Assembly: GCF_010093345.1 (NCBI RefSeq) | Contig: NZ_PDWT01000001.1 | Coordinates: 558,001 to 622,000 of the forward strand | Source: Pseudoxanthomonas yeongjuensis | GTDB taxonomy: Bacteria; Pseudomonadota; Gammaproteobacteria; Xanthomonadales; Xanthomonadaceae | DNA length: 64,000 bases | Direction of reading: 5' to 3' | In this document: in pieces, positions 60,399-64,000 of the stretch | Layout: each line of letters starts with the position of its first letter | Position numbering within the stretch: position 1 is the first letter of the stretch | Position numbers and translations under genes: made by a program | The notes under the pieces: model-generated | What the model was told of the DNA's origin: nothing | What the model saw: only the letters and a program-made list of their open reading frames with translations | The model's database searches: none

Positions 60399-61538
60399 AT
60401 GCTAGATGCCAGCAGGGTCTACACCGGAGTATCCTCATCGGAAAGCCACGCCACGTGGCCCAATGGGGTAGGAAGCGACTTGGATATCGTCATCGTCGAC
60501 GATCAGACTTCTGCGCGCACGATGCTGCGGCATGTGATCGAGGATATTGCCTCCGAATTGTCGGTGCACGACTTCGGCGACCCGGCAGTGGCGCTGGCGT
60601 GGTGCGAGGCCAACCGTACCGACCTGCTGCTGCTGGATTACCGCATGCCGGGCATGGACGGGCTCGAATTCGCGCGCCGGTTCCGGCGCCTGCCTATGCA
60701 TCGCGACATCCCGATCATCCTGATCACCGTGGTCGGCGACGAACCGATCCGCCAGGCCGCGCTGGAAGCCGGGGTGATCGATTTCCTGGTCAAGCCGGTA
60801 CGCCCGCGCGAATTGCGCGCCCGCTGCCGCAACCTGCTGCAACTCCGCCAGCAGAGCGAAAACATCAAGCAGCGCGCGATGTCGCTGGAGCAGCGCCTGC
60901 TGTCGAGCATGCACGAGGTGGAAGAACGCGAACGCGAAACCCTGTCGCGCCTCGCCCGCGCCATCGAATACCGCGACAGCGGCACCAGCGCCTATCTGGA
61001 ACGCATGGCCCACGTCGCCGGCCTGATCGCCGAACAACTGGGTCTGCCCGAGGACGAAGTGCGCGCCATCGAAATGGCCGCGCCGTTGCACGACATGGGC
61101 AAGATCGCCATTCCCGATTCTGTGCTGATGAAGCCGGGCCCGCTGACCGAGGAAGAAACCGAGATCATGCGCCGCCATCCCCGCATTGGCCACGAATTGC
61201 TCAGCGGCAGCCACAATCGTTTCATCCAGGCCGGCGCGATCATCGCCCTGCGCCATCACGAGCGTTACGACGGCAGCGGCTATCCCGATGGCCTGAAGGG
61301 CGACGCCATCCCGTTGGAAGCAAGGATAGTGGCGGTTGCGGACGTATTCGATGCGCTCATTTCCCCGCGTCCCTACAAGAAGGCCTGGGACAAGGACGCT
61401 GCGCTGGCCTACCTGTACGCCCAGCGCGGTCGCCTGTTCGATCCCGCCTGCGTCGATGCGCTGGGTCGCGGCCGCGCGCGGCTGGACGACATCTGCGCGC
61501 AGTACTCGACCGTCCATGTCCGCCCGGGCATGCAATAA
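60399..61538 (+). CDS. rpfG: Response regulator with HD-GYP domain, RpfG
   Basis: 379 residues from the ATG at 60399, which has GGGAG eight bases upstream; an in-frame ATG at 60381 has a poorer site. The receiver domain has D34/D35 and phospho-acceptor D80 (LLLLDYRMPGMDG). The HD-GYP phosphodiesterase domain has HD at 231-232 (LHDMGKIAIPDSVL) and HHERYDGSGYP at 286-296. In xanthomonads RpfG degrades cyclic di-GMP when RpfC senses DSF. It ends 3 bp before rpfC. Confidence 0.97.
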   Translation: MLDASRVYTGVSSSESHATWPNGVGSDLDIVIVDDQTSARTMLRHVIEDIASELSVHDFGDPAVALAWCEANRTDLLLLDYRMPGMDGLEFARRFRRLPMHRDIPIILITVVGDEPIRQAALEAGVIDFLVKPVRPRELRARCRNLLQLRQQSENIKQRAMSLEQRLLSSMHEVEERERETLSRLARAIEYRDSGTSAYLERMAHVAGLIAEQLGLPEDEVRAIEMAAPLHDMGKIAIPDSVLMKPGPLTEEETEIMRRHPRIGHELLSGSHNRFIQAGAIIALRHHERYDGSGYPDGLKGDAIPLEARIVAVADVFDALISPRPYKKAWDKDAALAYLYAQRGRLFDPACVDALGRGRARLDDICAQYSTVHVRPGMQ

Positions 61539-61541
61539 GCC

Positions 61542-63707
61542 ATGAACAACCTGTCGACATGGCTGCGGACGAGGCTGTCCAACCGCCCTGACAGCGAGCA
61601 CGGCCAGGCCCTGGTCCGGTTGATGATCTTCGTCGGGGTCATGGCCTACCTGCTGCTCGGTGCCGCGCTCGGCGGGGTTGCGCAGGATGTGTCGCAAACC
61701 GCGCTGGCCATGAGCAGCATCGGCGTGGCCATCGGTTCGGTGCTGTTCTGCTGGATCCTGTGGGCTCCGGGCAAGTCGAATGTGCGCCGGATCATCGGCA
61801 TGGTCGCCGACTACGGGTTGATGTCCACGGCCATGGCCCTCATGGGTGAGCCGCTGGCCTGGCTGTACGTGATCATGATGTGGGTGACGGTCGGCAACGG
61901 CCTGCGTTACGGCAACCGCTTCCTGACGGGGGCCGTCAGCATGGCCACGATCGGCTTCTCCGTGGTGGTGTTGACCAATTCCTACTGGGGAAACAACCTC
62001 AGCCTGGGTATCGGCCTGCTGGTCGGGCTGGTAGCCGTGCCCATGTACCTGTCGGGACTGCTGCGGCAGTTGACCCGGGCCACGCAGGAAGCGCATCGCG
62101 CCAACGAGGCGAAGACCCGCTTCCTGGCCAACATGAGCCATGAATTCCGCACCCCGTTGAATGGCCTGTCGGGCATGTCGGAGCTGCTGGCGACCACCAA
62201 GCTCGATAGCGAGCAGCGCGAGTGCCTGTCCACCATCCAGGCCTCGACCCGCAGCATGCTGGCGCTGGTCGAGGATGTGCTGGACATTTCCGCGATCGAG
62301 GCGGGCAAGCTCAAGCTCGATATCGTCGAGTTCTCGCCGCGCGAACTGATCGACAACGTCGGCATGATCCTGCTGCCCCAGGCGCGCGCCAAGAAGCTGA
62401 GTTACGAAGTCAAGATCGGCGCGGACGTGCCGGGCAAGTTGCGCGGCGATACCCGCCACCTTCGCCAGGTCCTGCTGAACCTGGCAGGCAACGCGGTCAA
62501 GTTCACCGACCTGGGCAGCGTGCGCCTGGAGGTGACGACGTTCGCTACCGCAGGCGACAAGGTCGGCCTGCGTTTCACCGTCACCGATACCGGCATCGGC
62601 ATCCCGGTCAGCATGCAGGCGAGGTTGTTCGAGGCATTCGAGCAGGCGGACGTCAGCCTGTCGCGACGCTACGGCGGCACCGGCCTGGGCACCACCATCG
62701 CCAAGGCGCTTGCCGAAGCCATGGGCGGCAGCATCGGTTTCGAGAGCGCCGAGCAACGCGGCAGCCGCTTCTGGGTCGACATTCCCTTCGACATCGCCAC
62801 CACGCCCGCCACTGTGGTGCCGGCCTGGATCGAAGACCAGAACCCGCACGGCGCGGAAAACATCATCGCCTTCTCGGATCCGTTCCTGCGCCATCGCGCC
62901 CGCGTGCGCAGCCTGCAGATACTGGTCGCCGACGACCATGAAGCCAACCGCATGGTGGTGCAGCGCCTGCTGCAGAAGGCGGGGCATCGCGTGGTCTGCG
63001 TCAATGGCGGCGAAGAAGTGCTGGATGCGCTGGAAATCGCCGACTACGACACCGTCATCGTCGACCTGCACATGCCGGGCATCAGTGGGCTCGACCTGCT
63101 GAAGCAGTTGCGGGTCATGGAAGCTGGCGGTGGACGGCGCACACCCGTACTGGTGCTGAGCGCCGACGTCACTCCCGACGCGATCTCGCGCTGCGAGCAG
63201 GCCGGTGCACGAGCCTTCCTGGCCAAGCCGATCGTGGCCGCGAGGTTGCTAGACGTACTGGCCGAGATCGCCAACAACGGCCGCGTCACCACGCCCGTGC
63301 CGGTGGAAAGGCCGGAGATCGCGGTCTCTGACGATGTGCTGGACCCGGGCGTACTCAACGAACTCAGCGCCCTGGGCATGGGCGAAAGTTTCGAACGCGA
63401 GTTCATCATCCAGTGCCTCAACGATGCCGATGGCTGCATCGGTGCGATGGCGCATGCGATGGAGCAGGGCAATGGCGGGCACATGCGCGAACATGCGCAT
63501 GCACTCAAAGGCGTGGCCAGCAATCTTGGACTGGTGAAGCTCGCGGCCGCGAGCGGCGAAATGATGCGGCTGGCGGACTCCGAGATATCGAAGGAGTGGC
63601 GCCAGCGGCTGGCCATGCTCAACTCGCACCTCAGCCATGGACGCGCCGCGCTTGAAGCGCGTGCGCGCAATAACCATGGCTCGCTCGACAAGGGCGAGCG
63701 CAACTGA
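61542..63707 (+). CDS. rpfC: Hybrid sensor histidine kinase RpfC
   Basis: 721 residues. Five or so membrane helices at about 25-175; histidine-kinase domain with H200 (NMSHEFRTPLNGL); ATPase boxes NAVKFTD, DTGIGIP and GGTGLGTTIA; receiver domain with D508 (VIVDLHMPGISG); and HPt domain with H653 (EHAHALKGVASNLG). It senses the diffusible signal factor and relays phosphate to RpfG. No rpfH lies between rpfG and rpfC, unlike in X. campestris. Confidence 0.96.
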   Translation: MNNLSTWLRTRLSNRPDSEHGQALVRLMIFVGVMAYLLLGAALGGVAQDVSQTALAMSSIGVAIGSVLFCWILWAPGKSNVRRIIGMVADYGLMSTAMALMGEPLAWLYVIMMWVTVGNGLRYGNRFLTGAVSMATIGFSVVVLTNSYWGNNLSLGIGLLVGLVAVPMYLSGLLRQLTRATQEAHRANEAKTRFLANMSHEFRTPLNGLSGMSELLATTKLDSEQRECLSTIQASTRSMLALVEDVLDISAIEAGKLKLDIVEFSPRELIDNVGMILLPQARAKKLSYEVKIGADVPGKLRGDTRHLRQVLLNLAGNAVKFTDLGSVRLEVTTFATAGDKVGLRFTVTDTGIGIPVSMQARLFEAFEQADVSLSRRYGGTGLGTTIAKALAEAMGGSIGFESAEQRGSRFWVDIPFDIATTPATVVPAWIEDQNPHGAENIIAFSDPFLRHRARVRSLQILVADDHEANRMVVQRLLQKAGHRVVCVNGGEEVLDALEIADYDTVIVDLHMPGISGLDLLKQLRVMEAGGGRRTPVLVLSADVTPDAISRCEQAGARAFLAKPIVAARLLDVLAEIANNGRVTTPVPVERPEIAVSDDVLDPGVLNELSALGMGESFEREFIIQCLNDADGCIGAMAHAMEQGNGGHMREHAHALKGVASNLGLVKLAAASGEMMRLADSEISKEWRQRLAMLNSHLSHGRAALEARARNNHGSLDKGERN

Positions 63708-63759
63708 CTACGGACTGGCTGGTTTCCCCGTTCCCCGTTTTGTTAGAAGCACGCGCCGA

Positions 63760-64000
63760 TCAGGCCACGTTCGATGCCCCAAGGCGCCTTTCCTGGGCGC
63801 GCACGATGCGCTCCATCATGCGCAACGACTTGTCGCCCAATGCCAGCGCCGTATCCACCCATACTTCGGTGATGCCCATCAGTTCGTCGTAACCCACGCG
63901 CTGGGCGATGTTGCGGACCGAGTTCATGGCCAGGTGCGCGTGCGGTGCGCGTTGCTGCTGACGGATCAGTTCCTGGACGGCGATTTCGCCTTGGCCCTTG
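63760..64000 (-). CDS. rpfF: DSF synthase RpfF, C-terminal part (5' part beyond window)
   Basis: The minus strand reads about 79 codons in frame to a TGA at 63762-63760: KGQGEIAVQELIRQQQRAPH, then LMGITEVWVDTALALGDKSL, then RMMERIVRAQERR. This matches the C-terminal end of the crotonase-fold RpfF (GQGVAAVEQVIRESKRTPHA and EIWVDTAMQLGEKSLRTMDR in Xanthomonas, from memory). It makes cis-unsaturated fatty-acid signals. Convergent with rpfC, 52 bp apart, the conserved arrangement. Confidence 0.93.
   Translation of the reverse strand, partial: KGQGEIAVQELIRQQQRAPHAHLAMNSVRNIAQRVGYDELMGITEVWVDTALALGDKSLRMMERIVRAQERRLGASNVA

Overview
The window is high-GC proteobacterial chromosome from a member of the Xanthomonadaceae/Lysobacteraceae (Xanthomonas, Lysobacter, Pseudoxanthomonas and relatives). 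The strongest evidence is the rpf locus at the right end (rpfG, rpfC and the 3' end of rpfF beside prfB, lysS, recJ, rpfE and greA), the divergent omlA(bamE)/fur pair, a kynurenine catabolic cluster, and dense REP-type palindromes. The genus cannot be fixed from the sequence alone. No rRNA, tRNA, integrase, transposase, CRISPR array or prophage was seen; tmRNA is the only RNA gene found.

Left part (1-15.5 kb): the 5' part of sbcB, then a mostly minus-strand kynurenine / 3-hydroxyanthranilate cluster. In transcription order it holds paiB-like, SDR, 2-aminomuconate-semialdehyde dehydrogenase, beta-carbonic anhydrase, RidA-type 2-aminomuconate deaminase, 3-hydroxyanthranilate dioxygenase, a FUSC transporter, ACMS decarboxylase, kynureninase and kynurenine 3-monooxygenase. 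Together these would convert kynurenine through 3-hydroxyanthranilate and its ring-cleavage product towards central metabolism. The cluster is interrupted by a plus-strand SGNH-like/GSCFA gene pair of different base composition. Next to that pair lie decayed copies of the ACMS decarboxylase 5' end and the dioxygenase 3' end. A frameshifted GIY-YIG gene framed by inverted repeats sits between kmo and kynU.

Middle part (15.5-36.7 kb): housekeeping genes (asnS, an A-type Fe-S carrier, rpsF-rpsR-rplI, dnaB, pgm, gnd, ssrA, smpB, ratA-rnfH, bamE, fur, recN) with a DUF885 peptidase, a WS/DGAT acyltransferase, an OmpA lipoprotein and one unknown protein. Between the two trans-translation genes ssrA and smpB lies an 832-residue protein. 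It joins an alpha/beta-hydrolase to a subtilase through an internal propeptide-like segment, with all expected catalytic residues present. It is the most unusual gene here.

Right part (36.7-64 kb): the hrcA-grpE-dnaK-dnaJ heat-shock genes, a PLP aminotransferase, a polytopic GT-C-like membrane protein, dapB, carA, an S9 peptidase, carB, greA, rpfE, recJ, an acyltransferase-3 protein divergent from a membrane-anchored LytTR regulator, prfB with its programmed frameshift, lysS, and the DSF signalling genes rpfG, rpfC and (convergent) rpfF.

About a dozen paired palindromes (REPIN-like) lie between genes. Most share the ends GTAGGAGC and GATGC while their inner stems vary in a compensatory way. 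Two of them supply the stop codon of the neighbouring gene.
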